A stretch of DNA of 64,000 bases from a bacterium. Lineage in GTDB: Bacteria; Verrucomicrobiota; Verrucomicrobiia; Limisphaerales; UBA11358. Under the pieces are notes generated by a model that had not been told where the DNA came from, ran no database searches, and was given only the letters and a program-made list of their open reading frames with translations. Position 1 is the stretch's first letter; every line of letters starts with the position of its first letter. The stretch spans positions 79,108-143,107 of the forward strand of contig JAKAFL010000004.1 of NCBI GenBank assembly GCA_021817945.1. The letters run 5' to 3'. Made by a program: the position numbers and the translations under genes. Of the stretch, positions 16,109-25,487 are shown in pieces.

Positions 16109-16245
16109 CCGAAAAGGTACATCCCCCAAGCATCACTCTCCCACTTTTTAACAGCGGGTCATGAGACTAATCCTGGCAATCAAATCTGTTCACTGCGGTT
16201 CCTGGTGCTGCGGGTGAAATGTACGATGCCTGAGCAATGTAAGGC

Positions 16246-18657
16246 TCAATTTGCCTGCAACCGCCTGATTTCAACATCACGATAGCGTATCACCGTCGAA
16301 TCGGAATCATTGAATGCGCCAAGTCCAACCAGAAATCGGTTGGTGACAAGGTAGTAGTTTCGAGCAGGTGCCGTATTCTCGAATAAAGTCTGGCCGTTCA
16401 CCGAGGCGGTGACCAAACCGTCATGCAAGCGAAGATAAAATGAGTTGCTCCGGCTATTCAAGTCCCTGATGGGAGCGAGAATCTGGTGTTTGATCCAATT
16501 CTGGGAAAAACTCGCCACATCGCCTTCATCGGAGTTGCGCTTGATGCGAAAGGCATCCCAAGTCTGGGTGTCAATGGTTTGTGGCAGCCCCATTACCATG
16601 CCGGCTTGGAATGCCTTGGTCGTGCTGCTGATGATGTCAAATTCACCTTTGGCTTCAAATTCCATACCAATGGGAGTCCGGCAGTAAATCATATGGCCGG
16701 ATTCATCCGAATGAACCTCCAACGAACCGTCCGCAAGCATTTTAAAATCGCCGAAGTTTGTCTGCCACCCGGTGAACGCGGGGTCGGAAGGCAAAAATGA
16801 AACCCATTTGCCGGCGGCGAGGTCTTGCTCAAGGCTGAGGGAATATTGGCGTTCCCGCGCATACGACCGGGTCATGGCATCCACATTCGCAGCCGAAGCC
16901 AGCTCACCCAATATTTTCAGCGCCCCGCCAGCGTCGCCGGATGTGCAATCCTGCTCCGCCTCATCCACCTGATTGGACTGCGAGCCGGTTCGTGCCGCCA
17001 CCTCAAGAGGAAAGCCGCTCAAGTCCCGCCCCCATCCTGTGAGGTTGAAAGGGTGCGGCTGCCAGTTCAATTTTTCCAATTGCCCGCGAGACACCTGATA
17101 TTTGCCTGCCAGGTAGGAAACAGCCGCGTAAGCGCCTCTCCATCCGTCACGCGCCCAATCCGTCTGGTCTGGGACGGCAATATATCCTTCGTACATGGTT
17201 TTGAGGTTTGGCCAGACGTCCTCCCGCTCGTAAATATGCTGCCCCTGCGGCAAATTCATTTCCGATTCCACATCGGATAAGGAGTCAAAGAATTTTCGAG
17301 GAACATCCGTATCAAACCGCCGGGTATTGAGCGCCGTGGCACCAAAAGCGAGCATCGCATCCAGGCTTCCGTACCAGCGGGGCCGCAACCCCCAGCGCAT
17401 CTGGTTCCAGGCATCGGCATAATCAATTTGCGCCGCCACGGTGCGGTCGAACCATTTTCGCATCTCCCCGATGTTCGAATCCCCCAGTGAAACGTAAATC
17501 ATCCGGTCGGGCGCCAGCGCCCAGTTTGTGTTCAACTCCCACGCCTGGGTCAGGCATTGGCGTGCCCGCGCCAAGTGCTGGTTGAATCCCTGCCAGCCAG
17601 AATCCGACACGGTATTCGCGTAGCCGCCGCCACGCGACAGCCACGCCTCGTTGATTTCTGTTTCCCCCTGCAACACCAATGCCAGCCATTGATAAGGTTT
17701 TCCCAGTCTCTGGACCATCGCACAGACCGATGCGCTGTTGCGATTAAAAAAGGGACTGCCCCAGCCCGAAACAAAAATCTCGGCAATCAGCGGCTGGTCT
17801 CCCGGTTGAAAACTTCCGTCTGTGAACGCGTCATGGAAATACTCCAAGGCTTGTGCGTCCAGAACCGGCATACGGTCGTCTTTATCATAAATCATTCTGC
17901 CCACCAGCATTTCGACAGCGTAACATTTTGGGTAGCAAAGATGCCTGGAATTCTGGAAGCCTTTCACCGCGCGCTCCAGGCGCCGGATGGCCTCATGCAA
18001 CTCCACCGCGTTGACCCCTGCCACGGTCAACACCAGCGGATCGGTGCAATTGGTGTCCTCTGCCAACTGATCAGCCATGACCGGCAACGGCGGCAGATTT
18101 GTATCCACCACTCCGCCGAAATTGCAGGCGATCCAGTTCGAAATCATCCCCAATGCCAGCGCATCGCATTCCGGGTTCCGCTCACCGCGCAATTTATAAC
18201 CATCGAGATACTGGCGAATCCGAAACTCCCTGTTGATCTTCTCAACATCCTCCTCCGTCAGGCTATTCGAACTGACGACCACTGGTTCGCAGGCGGCATC
18301 CATGGCCGAGACCTGTGCGGTCGCCGAATCCGGACGGACGGACAAGCTTTTAAAAAATGGCTCGATGATCCCATTTCCCAATGCCCAAACGAACACAAAT
18401 AACAAGACGATGGCAAGCCCTGCCCAGAAATAGACAGGAAAGAATTTGAAATTTTGTCGTTTGGTCATCGGGGTGCCTTGCACGGAGGCTGGATTTGAAG
18501 GAGGCGACAAAACCGAGCCTAGCGGCTGCCAATTGGCCATGCCCTGCGTCCAGACCATTTCGGTGCCGTTGAATTCCCCTGCCGCGTGCCGCTGCTGTAA
18601 TTCCTCCAGCGAAAACAGCCCAAGGTTCTGACCGTCACGATTCAGATGATATTTCAT
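16246..18657 (-). CDS. GYF_2-domain membrane protein with large extracytoplasmic region
   Basis: 803 residues. Residues 1-47 form a GYF_2-type domain (MKYHLNRDGQNLGLFSLEEL, then GTEMVWTQGMANWQPL). A linker follows, then one transmembrane helix (about 74-94, VYFWAGLAIVLLFVFVWALG). The remaining 700 residues are probably outside and include helical repeat-like segments (YAVEMLVGRMIYDKDDRMPV, RARQCLTQAWELNTNWALAP). The C-terminal beta-rich part (near 620-800, GEFDIISSTTKAFQAGMVMG) looks like a LamG/concanavalin-type fold. GYF_2 domains usually bind proline-rich peptides in the cytoplasm. The true function is unknown. The first 60 bases of this gene are duplicated near 25.7 kb. Confidence 0.7.
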   Translation of the reverse strand: MKYHLNRDGQNLGLFSLEELQQRHAAGEFNGTEMVWTQGMANWQPLGSVLSPPSNPASVQGTPMTKRQNFKFFPVYFWAGLAIVLLFVFVWALGNGIIEPFFKSLSVRPDSATAQVSAMDAACEPVVVSSNSLTEEDVEKINREFRIRQYLDGYKLRGERNPECDALALGMISNWIACNFGGVVDTNLPPLPVMADQLAEDTNCTDPLVLTVAGVNAVELHEAIRRLERAVKGFQNSRHLCYPKCYAVEMLVGRMIYDKDDRMPVLDAQALEYFHDAFTDGSFQPGDQPLIAEIFVSGWGSPFFNRNSASVCAMVQRLGKPYQWLALVLQGETEINEAWLSRGGGYANTVSDSGWQGFNQHLARARQCLTQAWELNTNWALAPDRMIYVSLGDSNIGEMRKWFDRTVAAQIDYADAWNQMRWGLRPRWYGSLDAMLAFGATALNTRRFDTDVPRKFFDSLSDVESEMNLPQGQHIYEREDVWPNLKTMYEGYIAVPDQTDWARDGWRGAYAAVSYLAGKYQVSRGQLEKLNWQPHPFNLTGWGRDLSGFPLEVAARTGSQSNQVDEAEQDCTSGDAGGALKILGELASAANVDAMTRSYARERQYSLSLEQDLAAGKWVSFLPSDPAFTGWQTNFGDFKMLADGSLEVHSDESGHMIYCRTPIGMEFEAKGEFDIISSTTKAFQAGMVMGLPQTIDTQTWDAFRIKRNSDEGDVASFSQNWIKHQILAPIRDLNSRSNSFYLRLHDGLVTASVNGQTLFENTAPARNYYLVTNRFLVGLGAFNDSDSTVIRYRDVEIRRLQAN

Positions 18658-18867
18658 AATCGTCTGCTGCCTTCCCCAAGTGGTTCACCCAAGATTACCC
18701 CTCGGGAACGGATTGTGTCCAGAACGCATTCGCCGGGAAAACACGCCTTTTTTGCCTCCACCCAGTTCCGCCCCCCTTGCGTCTTTTATTTGAGTCAACT
18801 CGCGTGTCGGCGGGCGTCACCACCACGCCCAACACCAAACCCAAAGTGTCCACCAGCGCGTGGCATT
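18597..18867. repeat. 271-bp direct repeat, left copy
   Basis: It begins GTAATTCCTCCAGCGAAAAC and ends CCACCAGCGCGTGGCATT. The copy at 25701-25972 differs at only a handful of positions. It contains the first 20 codons of the GYF gene (reverse strand), its upstream region and a transposase fragment. The two copies lie in the same orientation about 7.1 kb apart and bracket the defence-gene cluster. Confidence 0.9.
18695..18867 (-). pseudogene. IS5-type transposase fragment
   Basis: The reverse strand encodes CHALVDTLGLVLGVVVTPAD, the start of the IS5-group DDE domain (usually KGRKRH-IVVDTLGLLL...). It then runs out of family similarity after PADTR. It lies within the direct repeat; the right copy at 25758 keeps more of the N-terminal side. 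No terminal inverted repeats found. Confidence 0.7.
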
Positions 18868-18919
18868 CCTGAACAATTCTTTCGTCGCATATTAGCATCC
18901 GGAGGAACCGAACCCCGGC

Positions 18920-19168
18920 ATGCGGCTGTGCGTCGAGGCAATGGAGCCGGTGGCATTTGGCTGGAAAAACTGGCTGCAAATAGGCAGTGAGGAAGCCGGA
19001 CCGAAGGCGGCGGCAATCGCTTTGATCGTGGAGACGTGCCGCCGATTGGACGTGAATTTGCGGGCCTGTTTAATGAATATCCCACCCCGGCTTGGGGATT
19101 GGCCAAGCGCCAGGTTGGCGGAGCTTTCGCCCGCCGCCTGGAAACCCGCTCACATCAAAATCTCCTGA
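18920..19168 (+). pseudogene. IS66-family transposase C-terminal remnant
   Basis: 82 codons. MEPVAFGWKNWLQIGSEEAG followed by PKAAAIALIVETCRRLDVNL matches the IS66 transposase C-terminus, where RxxxxGRKNWLF-G and a set of helices follow the last catalytic Glu. The upstream domains are absent. It joins the IS5 fragment within about 50 bp, so two different elements decayed here one on top of the other. Confidence 0.75.
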
Positions 19169-19253
19169 TATCCCAGCAGTTTATCACAGCCAGACTGCCT
19201 CTCCAGACGGGTTGCTGACACGGATACGAAGAACTGTTTAAAGTAGGCTTCGA

Positions 19254-19814
19254 TCATAGATGGGATGGCGTCACCAAACGTATGCCCCATACACGCAAGC
19301 AGGGAATTAGTTTTTCCAACTGACCGCCGACGGTAGCGTGGGCAATGAAAACCTCGTCGGCCAAGGCAGCGACAAACTCGTTGCGGCGGGCGGCGAATTC
19401 GGCGGTGATGCGTTTCGCCTGAGCATCGAACGCCGACAGGATCAACATCCGGCCGCTGGCGACGGCGATGGCCCATTGGGCTGGCAGCCGTTCTAGCATC
19501 GCACGAGCGGGACAGAGAATGACCGGGCAATCGCCGCGAAGCAGGATTTGCAAACACTCCTTCTCCACCGGCGAATGAAAACCGCCAATGACGCAGCGCG
19601 CGGTATCCCGCCACTTGGCGGCCTGGTCGTAGATGGGGAGGATGACGTTGCCGGGGCAACGGCTGGAACAGAAAAGCGCGGTTTTGGGCAGGGCGAGCAA
19701 GTCGAGGTTGCCGAGCGCGGTTAATTTAGGTGGGGCAGCTGCGCCCAAGCGTTGGGTCAAACGCGCTGGATGGCGGGCATCTTCACGCGTGATTGTTTCG
19801 ACCCCTGTATTCAT
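19254..19814 (-). CDS. DprA/Smf-like Rossmann-fold protein
   Basis: 186 residues from an ATG 7 bp downstream of the methylase fragment. ALPKTALFCSSRCPGNVILP begins the Rossmann fold, GFHSPVEKECLQILLRG and VILCPARAM follow, and AARRNEFVAALADEVFIAHA is the strongly conserved C-terminal part of this DprA-related family. Full DprA (about 300-360 residues, transformation RecA loader) also has SAM and winged-helix domains; those are missing. Proteins of this short type often travel with restriction-modification genes. It is the 3'-most gene of the cluster between the direct repeats. Its function in defence is inferred only. Confidence 0.7.
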   Translation of the reverse strand: MNTGVETITREDARHPARLTQRLGAAAPPKLTALGNLDLLALPKTALFCSSRCPGNVILPIYDQAAKWRDTARCVIGGFHSPVEKECLQILLRGDCPVILCPARAMLERLPAQWAIAVASGRMLILSAFDAQAKRITAEFAARRNEFVAALADEVFIAHATVGGQLEKLIPCLRVWGIRLVTPSHL

Positions 19815-19820
19815 TTTGCA

Positions 19821-20882
19821 TCAGGCATCCAGATTCCAAATGCTGCCTCTGATAGTATTGGAATTAAAGCCGGTGTCGTCGTCGCTGATTTTGGAATTCA
19901 ATTCTGAATATCTCAACCCGTTCGGAAATTCGTCCAGATGCCACTGGTATTGATCGAAATAATGAAAGACGCGCTCGAAAGCCTCGTCATCAATCTGGAT
20001 GTCCTTGCCGTAACGCTCGGGCCGTTCCAATTCGTGAACGTCGAACAAGCCGCCGTTGAGATACGGGATGCTACCAAGTAACTTTTCCAAGTCGGGGGCG
20101 CGGTCTTTTTTGCGTTTGCCAAAACCTTCGTGGAACAGGCGCAACAGGAAGTAGCGGTAGAAGGTGTAAAACTTGTCCTTGCCCTGTTCCCGTTTGCAGC
20201 GGTCGAGCCGGTTGCGGAGGTAATGGATGTCGCCATCGAGGAAGCCCTTGCGCTGGATGAAATAGACGAACACCAGCCGGTTGAGCATGACGGACGCATA
20301 CCATTCGCGGTCGGCGACCTCGCCGATGCCATCAATGAATTTGAGGAATGCCTTTCGGTGCGTGTCGAAGTCGCGATAGAACGCCTTGGTGACCTTCTCG
20401 ATGTCGAACGCGGCGCGGGCGCCTTCGGAAAGGGTGAGGGTGTGAACATCGCCCCGTTCCTCGTCTTCGAGGGAAATGTAAAGGTGCTGGAGCTTCTGGA
20501 GCAGCGAGTCGCCGGGCTGAGCGCGGTTGAACTCATGCGTGCGGGCGGCGAGTGGCTTGCCGGGTTCGCGCCGCACCCCCATCCATGATTGCGTGGCTCC
20601 GTCGTGGGTCGGGAAAACGATGAGATGCTCGAAACTGGTCTGCGTCAGGGCGCGGTCGAGTTTCAACCGCGTGGTGTGGTCGGGCAACTTGCCATTGGCG
20701 CACGCACAGGACCACGCGGTAAAACCGCGCTTTTCGGCGATGGCGGTGAAGTCATAGTCCGTCTCGCCAACGCGGAGCGTAAGTTTCTGGCGGGCGGGTT
20801 CCCAACCCAGTTCTTCGACAAATAATTTGGCGAGGTTGCCGTTTTGGAGCAGCGGCCGGGCGCGTTGGAAATCGAGGGGCAT
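19821..20882 (-). pseudogene. Eco57I-type restriction-modification methylase, truncated after the N-terminal part
   Basis: 353 residues are open, against 1000 or more for intact members. Residues 1-310 are the N-terminal nuclease/helical region seen in Eco57I-type enzymes (LFVEELGWEPARQKL, SVMLNRLVFVYFIQRKGFLD, LEKLLGSIPYLNGGLFDVHE, ending FDQYQWHLDE). At that point intact proteins continue with the Y-T-K-E region and methylase NPPY motif, which are absent. Instead the frame ends FPNGLRYSELNSKISDDDTG and GFNSNTIRGSIWNLDA, apparently the tail of a different gene. The SAM-binding and catalytic motifs are lost, so it should not methylate DNA. Confidence 0.75.
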
Positions 20883-20908
20883 GGGATAAATAAAGTATGA
20901 TGGATGAA

Positions 20909-21757
20909 TCAGGTATGAGGAGGGCCACCCTTGAGCTTTTTCATGCCGCTGGCGGCGAGCAGGCTGCGCATTTGGGTGATGGCGATGTCATTGAGCGTGC
21001 GGAGACGTTCCCCGGGCGCGAGTCCCTGCCGGATGAGGACGGAGTTGAGGCTTTCAAGATTGGTCAGGACCACGAGTTGTTCCAGTGGAGCATGGTCGCG
21101 AAGATTGCCGTCAGCGTTGGGATGGGCGTCGCGCCATTGTTTGGCGGTCTGTCCAAAGAGCGCGACGTTGAGGAGATCAGCCTCGCTGGCATACACCGCG
21201 GCCGCCTGGGCCTTGGTGATCGAAGGTGGAATGAGGGTGTCTTTGATGGCGTCGGTGTGGATGCGGTAATTGATCTTGGTAAGGGTGCGCTGGAGGTTCC
21301 AATCGTGCTTGAGCCGGTTGTTTTCATCCTCCTTTAGCCGCTGAAACTCGCGGATCAGATAGAGCTTGAATTCCACCGACACCCAGGATGCGAATTCGAA
21401 TGCGATGTCCTTGTGGGCGTGGGTGCCTCCGTACCGTCCGGCGCTGGAAGTAAGGCCCACCGCGCCGGTTTTTTCAATCCATTGTTTGGGGGTGAGGATA
21501 AAACTATTCAGTCCAGCCTGGAGTCTAATCCCGTCGAATTCGACGGGATTAAACCCGGGGTTGTTCAAGCGTTCCCAAACACCGAGAAATTCCAGGGTGT
21601 TGCGGTTCCGCAGCCAGTTGCGGATGACATCGTCCGGATGATCGGGGTTTTTATATTTGGCGATGTCCGTCAGACAAATAATATCCTGCTGGTCCTGCGA
21701 CAGCACCCTGACGGAGGCTCCCTGAACGGCCATGATGGATGTTTTGCCTCGTTTCAT
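20909..21757 (-). CDS. KilA-N domain protein
   Basis: 282 residues from the ATG at 21757, one base after the helicase stop; 19 further codons upstream are possible but would overlap the helicase gene. The KilA-N fold covers about residues 20-130 (CLTDIAKYKNPDHPDDVIRN, the SAGRYGGTHAHKDIAFEFAS core and WVSVEFKLYLIREFQRL). A helical C-terminal domain follows (IPPSITKAQAAAVYASEADL, FGQTAKQWRDAHPNADGNLR). KilA-N domains bind DNA and are spread by phages and large DNA viruses. In this place, between a helicase and a methylase gene, it is probably the accessory or specificity component of a defence system. Confidence 0.8.
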   Translation of the reverse strand: MKRGKTSIMAVQGASVRVLSQDQQDIICLTDIAKYKNPDHPDDVIRNWLRNRNTLEFLGVWERLNNPGFNPVEFDGIRLQAGLNSFILTPKQWIEKTGAVGLTSSAGRYGGTHAHKDIAFEFASWVSVEFKLYLIREFQRLKEDENNRLKHDWNLQRTLTKINYRIHTDAIKDTLIPPSITKAQAAAVYASEADLLNVALFGQTAKQWRDAHPNADGNLRDHAPLEQLVVLTNLESLNSVLIRQGLAPGERLRTLNDIAITQMRSLLAASGMKKLKGGPPHT

Positions 21758-21758
21758 G

Positions 21759-24700
21759 TCAATTTTTGCGGATTCCCAGCGAGCAAATGATTTTGGGCTC
21801 GCGGGCCTCGACATCGTCTTTGGTCACACAGAGGCGGTCTTCCTCCGCAAGCGACAGGACGAGGGCGACAAGTTTTTCATCATTGATGCCGGAGCGCATT
21901 TCGCGATTAAGCAGGTCCCGCGCGGCCTCGGTCAACGGAGCTTCGTAAATTTCATCAATCGCGAGATGGAGCGGCTTGATGTCGAACAGGCTGTCCTTGA
22001 CGTTGGCGGCGTAATCTTTCAACCGTTCATACACTCGCCGGCGGGCGCTGGTGGGTTTGCCGAGCTGGCCGCCGGTGGTGATATGCTCGGTCTGGATGCC
22101 GGCGACGGCTTTTTGCACGAGCGGATGGTGGTTGGCCAGACGCGGGAGCGCGGGCGTGGCCGGCTCGCATGCGGCGGCTCGCAAAATCTCGTGCTGGCTC
22201 TCGGTGACAGTTTTTCCCTCCTCGTCCACCCAGGCGAGCGCGTCGTTACCATCGGCCGTGCGGACATAAACCATCGCGCCGGAAGTGGGCTGGGGACCAG
22301 CGGCACCAGCGGGCTTGGCGGCGATGGCCGACAATGCCTTGGTGGAAAACACGACGCCGGGCAAATCCGGGATGATTTTTCTGAGCGCCGGATTGGTGTC
22401 GCAAGCATTCTTCCAAATCTGGTAGGCAAGCGACGCGAGATCCACTTCATCATCCGCCGGGTCGTCCAGGATGCCGGATTTTTCCGTGAATAGGTCGCGG
22501 ATGACGGTGTCGTGTTTTTCGTCCTCGAAAAAGGTTTCATCCGTGCCGACAACCTCAGCATTTTCTGTCAAGCGCTGGCGGACCCGCGAGCGCAACCGGA
22601 TGAGTCGCTCGACGCCATCCGCAGGCACGAAGGAGTAGCAAAGAATCTGCTCGGCTTTCTGGCCGATACGATCCACACGGCCCGCCCGCTGGATGAGGCG
22701 GATGATGGCCCACGGCAAATCGAAATTCACCACGATGGCAGCATCCTGCAAGTTTTGGCCTTCGCTCAAGACATCGGTGGCGAGGAGCACGCGCAATTCA
22801 TCGGCGGGCGCAACGTAGTTGGGCGAGCCTTTGTCCTGCGCCTTGTTGCTGGCGGGACTGAACCGGCGAGCGTAATTGGCCGGGTTCTCGGTGTTTCCGG
22901 TGACACCGGCCATGGATTCCAGGCCGCGCGATTTCAACTGCTCGGCCAGATACGACACCGTGTCGGCGAATTGGGAAAAGATGAGAACTTTCTGGTCGGC
23001 ATGTTTTTTGGCCAGGAGCTTGAAAAGTTCCTCAAATTTTTTGTCCTGGCCAGGTTGCCAGCGGCCCGCGAGCTCCAAGATGGAAAAAAGTCGTTCCGCA
23101 TCCTGCCGCAAATGCGTGGCGAGGTCTTTGACAAAGACGTCCGGCCGCAACCATTCAAAATTGCGATGGTGTTCGTCCTTGAGCATCTGATAGCCCTCGG
23201 CCCCGGCGGCGGCAAAATCGGCGAGCGATTTGGCGGTGATTTCCGTGGGCTTGGCGGGAGCTTTGTCATCCGAGCCGAACAACCCACTTTCGCTGTCGTG
23301 ATCCTCGGTGCGGGTGTCGAACAATGCCTGATCCTGGGTGCCGACGGGCAGCGGCAGTTTGTTTTCCAACGCGTGGAGGAAAATAAAATTGCGCAGAATG
23401 TGACGCCGCACCGAGAGCAGGAACGAATGGCCGCTGCTCTCCAGCCGCTTGAACAGGTTGGTGCGGCAAAAACCGATGAGCCGTTTGCCGGCGCGCGAAA
23501 GGTTGTCCATCAACTCCGCCTCGTCCTGCGACGGCGGCACGTCGAGCGTGGGCTTGAGATAATTGGCGAGGCCGTAGCGCGGCAAATGCAGGACGCGGAC
23601 GGTATCAACCACTTTGTCGGAATACAGTTTGGCATATTGGTCGTCTGGGTCGTTGTCGCGAATGCGAAAAGTCAGCGTCTTGGGCTGGCGCTTGGGGAAA
23701 TGGAAACGGCTGCCGCCCTCAAGTATCAAAAACCGGCGGTCTTCCCTGGCCTTGGGTTGGTCGCACTTGGGACATATATCCTGCGTGGGCTGCAGCACGG
23801 TGTCGCACTGGGGACATTCCGTGAACGCGTAGTTGCGTTCGACGAAACTGCGCGTGCGGCGGACCATGAACAGGCGCATGAGTTCGCGCCAGTCGTCGGG
23901 GTGGTTGCTTTTCTCAAAGGCGTTGAGGCAGTTGATGGCACACTGATGGCGGCGGGTAAATTCGTCGGGCCGGCCATCGCAGTCGCGGCGCAAGTATTCC
24001 TCGGGCCGGATGCCGACAACGTCGTCGGGATTCAGGAACAGCCGGAGCTGGTTCGCGAGGTCGAGATAGGCTTTGTTGTAGGGCGTGGCCGAAAGCAGGA
24101 TGCACTTGCATCCGTTTCGGGACAGGTAATCGCGCACAGCAGCCCATTTCTTGCCTTCGCGGTTCCGCAAGTTGTGGCTTTCGTCAATGATCACGACGCG
24201 GTAGCGGCGGAGATCGGGCAATTCGTTTTGCGCCTGCGTGATGGACACCACCTCCGCAATCAGGCGGTGGCGGTGGGCGTAATCCTCCCACATGCCGACG
24301 AGATTCTTGGGGCAGATGATGAGGGTTTCCAGCGAGCGCGGCGGGTCTTGGAACACACGGGCCAGCGCGGTCGCCATCAAGGTTTTGCCGAGGCCGACGA
24401 CGTCGCCAAGAATCACGCCGCCGCGTTTTTCCAGATGACGCGCAGCGATACGAACGGCGGCAGACTGAAATTCCAGGAGGGTGCCGCGCATATCCGCCGG
24501 GATGGTGAATTCGGAAAGGCCGGCGCGGGCTTCCTCCGCCAAGTGGTAAGCCATCTTGACGTAGATATGATAAGGCGGCGGACACTCCGGACGGGCCCAA
24601 CTTTCGTCAATCACCTGGATCAATTCCTTGGTGATGTCAATGCACCAGCGATCTTTCCAGCGGTCCTCAAACCAGCCGGATAATTTTTTCGTGGCGTCCT

Positions 24701-25241
24701 GGTCGAGCACGTCCACGTTCAATTCGCCTTGATAGGACAAACCGGACAACGTGAGATTGCTGGAGCCGACAAAACCGGTGATGGGGTTGTTGGGGTCGGG
24801 GCGGAAGCAGAGGTACAGCTTGGCGTGGAGCGTGTGACGGAGAAATAATTTCACCACCACCTTGCCGGATTTGAGCTGGGCCGAGAGACGGCGTAGGCCG
24901 GCTTCATCCTCGTCGTTGGGTGCGCCGAAGGTGAGTTGAGCGCGAAATTCCTCGGCGAGCCGGCGCTTCAACCGAATGACGGCCTGCTGACTGATTTCAT
25001 TTTCCTGCGGCAACAGGCTGTAAACCGCGCGCAATTCTTCCTGGGCGGGCCGCTGCATCCCGACAAGAAGCCGGCATTGTTGACCCTCGCCGCCCGGCCA
25101 TTTTTCTATGAGCCCATCTATGGCTTTCCAGCCGCGCAAATTAAAATAGCCGACGCAAAAATCAGAACGCTGGGAAATTTCCAACGTCTCCCGGAGCGCG
25201 GGCAGGAGTTCGAGGGCGATGTTGTCGAATATGCGGGGCAT
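21759..25241 (-). CDS. PLD-nuclease/SNF2-type helicase fusion
   Basis: 1160 residues from the ATG at 25241 (MPRIFDNIALELLPALRETL). An N-terminal phospholipase-D-like domain has H139 and K141 in RHTLHAKLYL with GSSNLTLSGL. The SF2 helicase follows: Walker A DVVGLGKTLM (near 283-287), DESH box IIDESHNLRN (near 353-356), SATP motif III, a four-cysteine zinc ribbon (C476, C479, C490, C493) inside the helicase, then LLATDVLSEGQNLQ and QRAGRVDRIGQ of the C-terminal half. A helical C-terminus (about 870-1160) is unassigned. Such proteins act with DNA methylases in phage defence, presumably translocating on and cutting unmodified DNA. It looks intact although its methylase partner is broken. Confidence 0.88.
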   Translation of the reverse strand: MPRIFDNIALELLPALRETLEISQRSDFCVGYFNLRGWKAIDGLIEKWPGGEGQQCRLLVGMQRPAQEELRAVYSLLPQENEISQQAVIRLKRRLAEEFRAQLTFGAPNDEDEAGLRRLSAQLKSGKVVVKLFLRHTLHAKLYLCFRPDPNNPITGFVGSSNLTLSGLSYQGELNVDVLDQDATKKLSGWFEDRWKDRWCIDITKELIQVIDESWARPECPPPYHIYVKMAYHLAEEARAGLSEFTIPADMRGTLLEFQSAAVRIAARHLEKRGGVILGDVVGLGKTLMATALARVFQDPPRSLETLIICPKNLVGMWEDYAHRHRLIAEVVSITQAQNELPDLRRYRVVIIDESHNLRNREGKKWAAVRDYLSRNGCKCILLSATPYNKAYLDLANQLRLFLNPDDVVGIRPEEYLRRDCDGRPDEFTRRHQCAINCLNAFEKSNHPDDWRELMRLFMVRRTRSFVERNYAFTECPQCDTVLQPTQDICPKCDQPKAREDRRFLILEGGSRFHFPKRQPKTLTFRIRDNDPDDQYAKLYSDKVVDTVRVLHLPRYGLANYLKPTLDVPPSQDEAELMDNLSRAGKRLIGFCRTNLFKRLESSGHSFLLSVRRHILRNFIFLHALENKLPLPVGTQDQALFDTRTEDHDSESGLFGSDDKAPAKPTEITAKSLADFAAAGAEGYQMLKDEHHRNFEWLRPDVFVKDLATHLRQDAERLFSILELAGRWQPGQDKKFEELFKLLAKKHADQKVLIFSQFADTVSYLAEQLKSRGLESMAGVTGNTENPANYARRFSPASNKAQDKGSPNYVAPADELRVLLATDVLSEGQNLQDAAIVVNFDLPWAIIRLIQRAGRVDRIGQKAEQILCYSFVPADGVERLIRLRSRVRQRLTENAEVVGTDETFFEDEKHDTVIRDLFTEKSGILDDPADDEVDLASLAYQIWKNACDTNPALRKIIPDLPGVVFSTKALSAIAAKPAGAAGPQPTSGAMVYVRTADGNDALAWVDEEGKTVTESQHEILRAAACEPATPALPRLANHHPLVQKAVAGIQTEHITTGGQLGKPTSARRRVYERLKDYAANVKDSLFDIKPLHLAIDEIYEAPLTEAARDLLNREMRSGINDEKLVALVLSLAEEDRLCVTKDDVEAREPKIICSLGIRKN

Positions 25242-25487
25242 GGAGGGGTCAAGTCTCGAAGGCGGAATTTGGGGGGGCAAAGAGATGGCAACGCCGCCGC
25301 GTGCGGTGACCGGTGATGGCGGAAATCAGAGGCATACCCGGGGGAGAGTTTTAATTGTTTGGCGTTAAGGCGCAAACATAAAACAAAGCAGTGAGCGGAA
25401 ATTTGGAATCTGAAAGGGGAAATATGCATGTGAACAAACCTGAACCTGAAACCTGAAAGTGGTTTTAATCAGGGCTTTGGTGATTTA

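Larger units (their letters stand above)
4670..16110. mobile_element. Mu-like transposable element (boundaries approximate)
   Basis: A coherent unit runs from just after tRNA-Val to just before the GYF-domain gene. It has end-located repeats of a TGCACAAATGCA-type site, a leftward repressor operon, and a rightward operon ending in a MuA-like DDE transposase and a MuB-like AAA+ ATPase. A Mu gpI-like protease and a tape-measure-like protein are the only phage-structural hints. No terminase, portal, capsid, tail fibre or lysis genes are present. The exact termini and a target-site duplication could not be fixed by eye. The extent is set by the outermost repeat sites (4674 and 16108). Confidence 0.8.

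Noticed and set aside
4646..16130. Target-site duplication for the Mu-like element
   Set aside because: Short near-matches (CCTCC and TCCCC) exist around plausible ends but none is exact, so no duplication is claimed.
22512..24683. 723-residue forward reading frame
   Set aside because: Antisense shadow of the SNF2 helicase, open because of high GC and codon bias; no start signal or homology.
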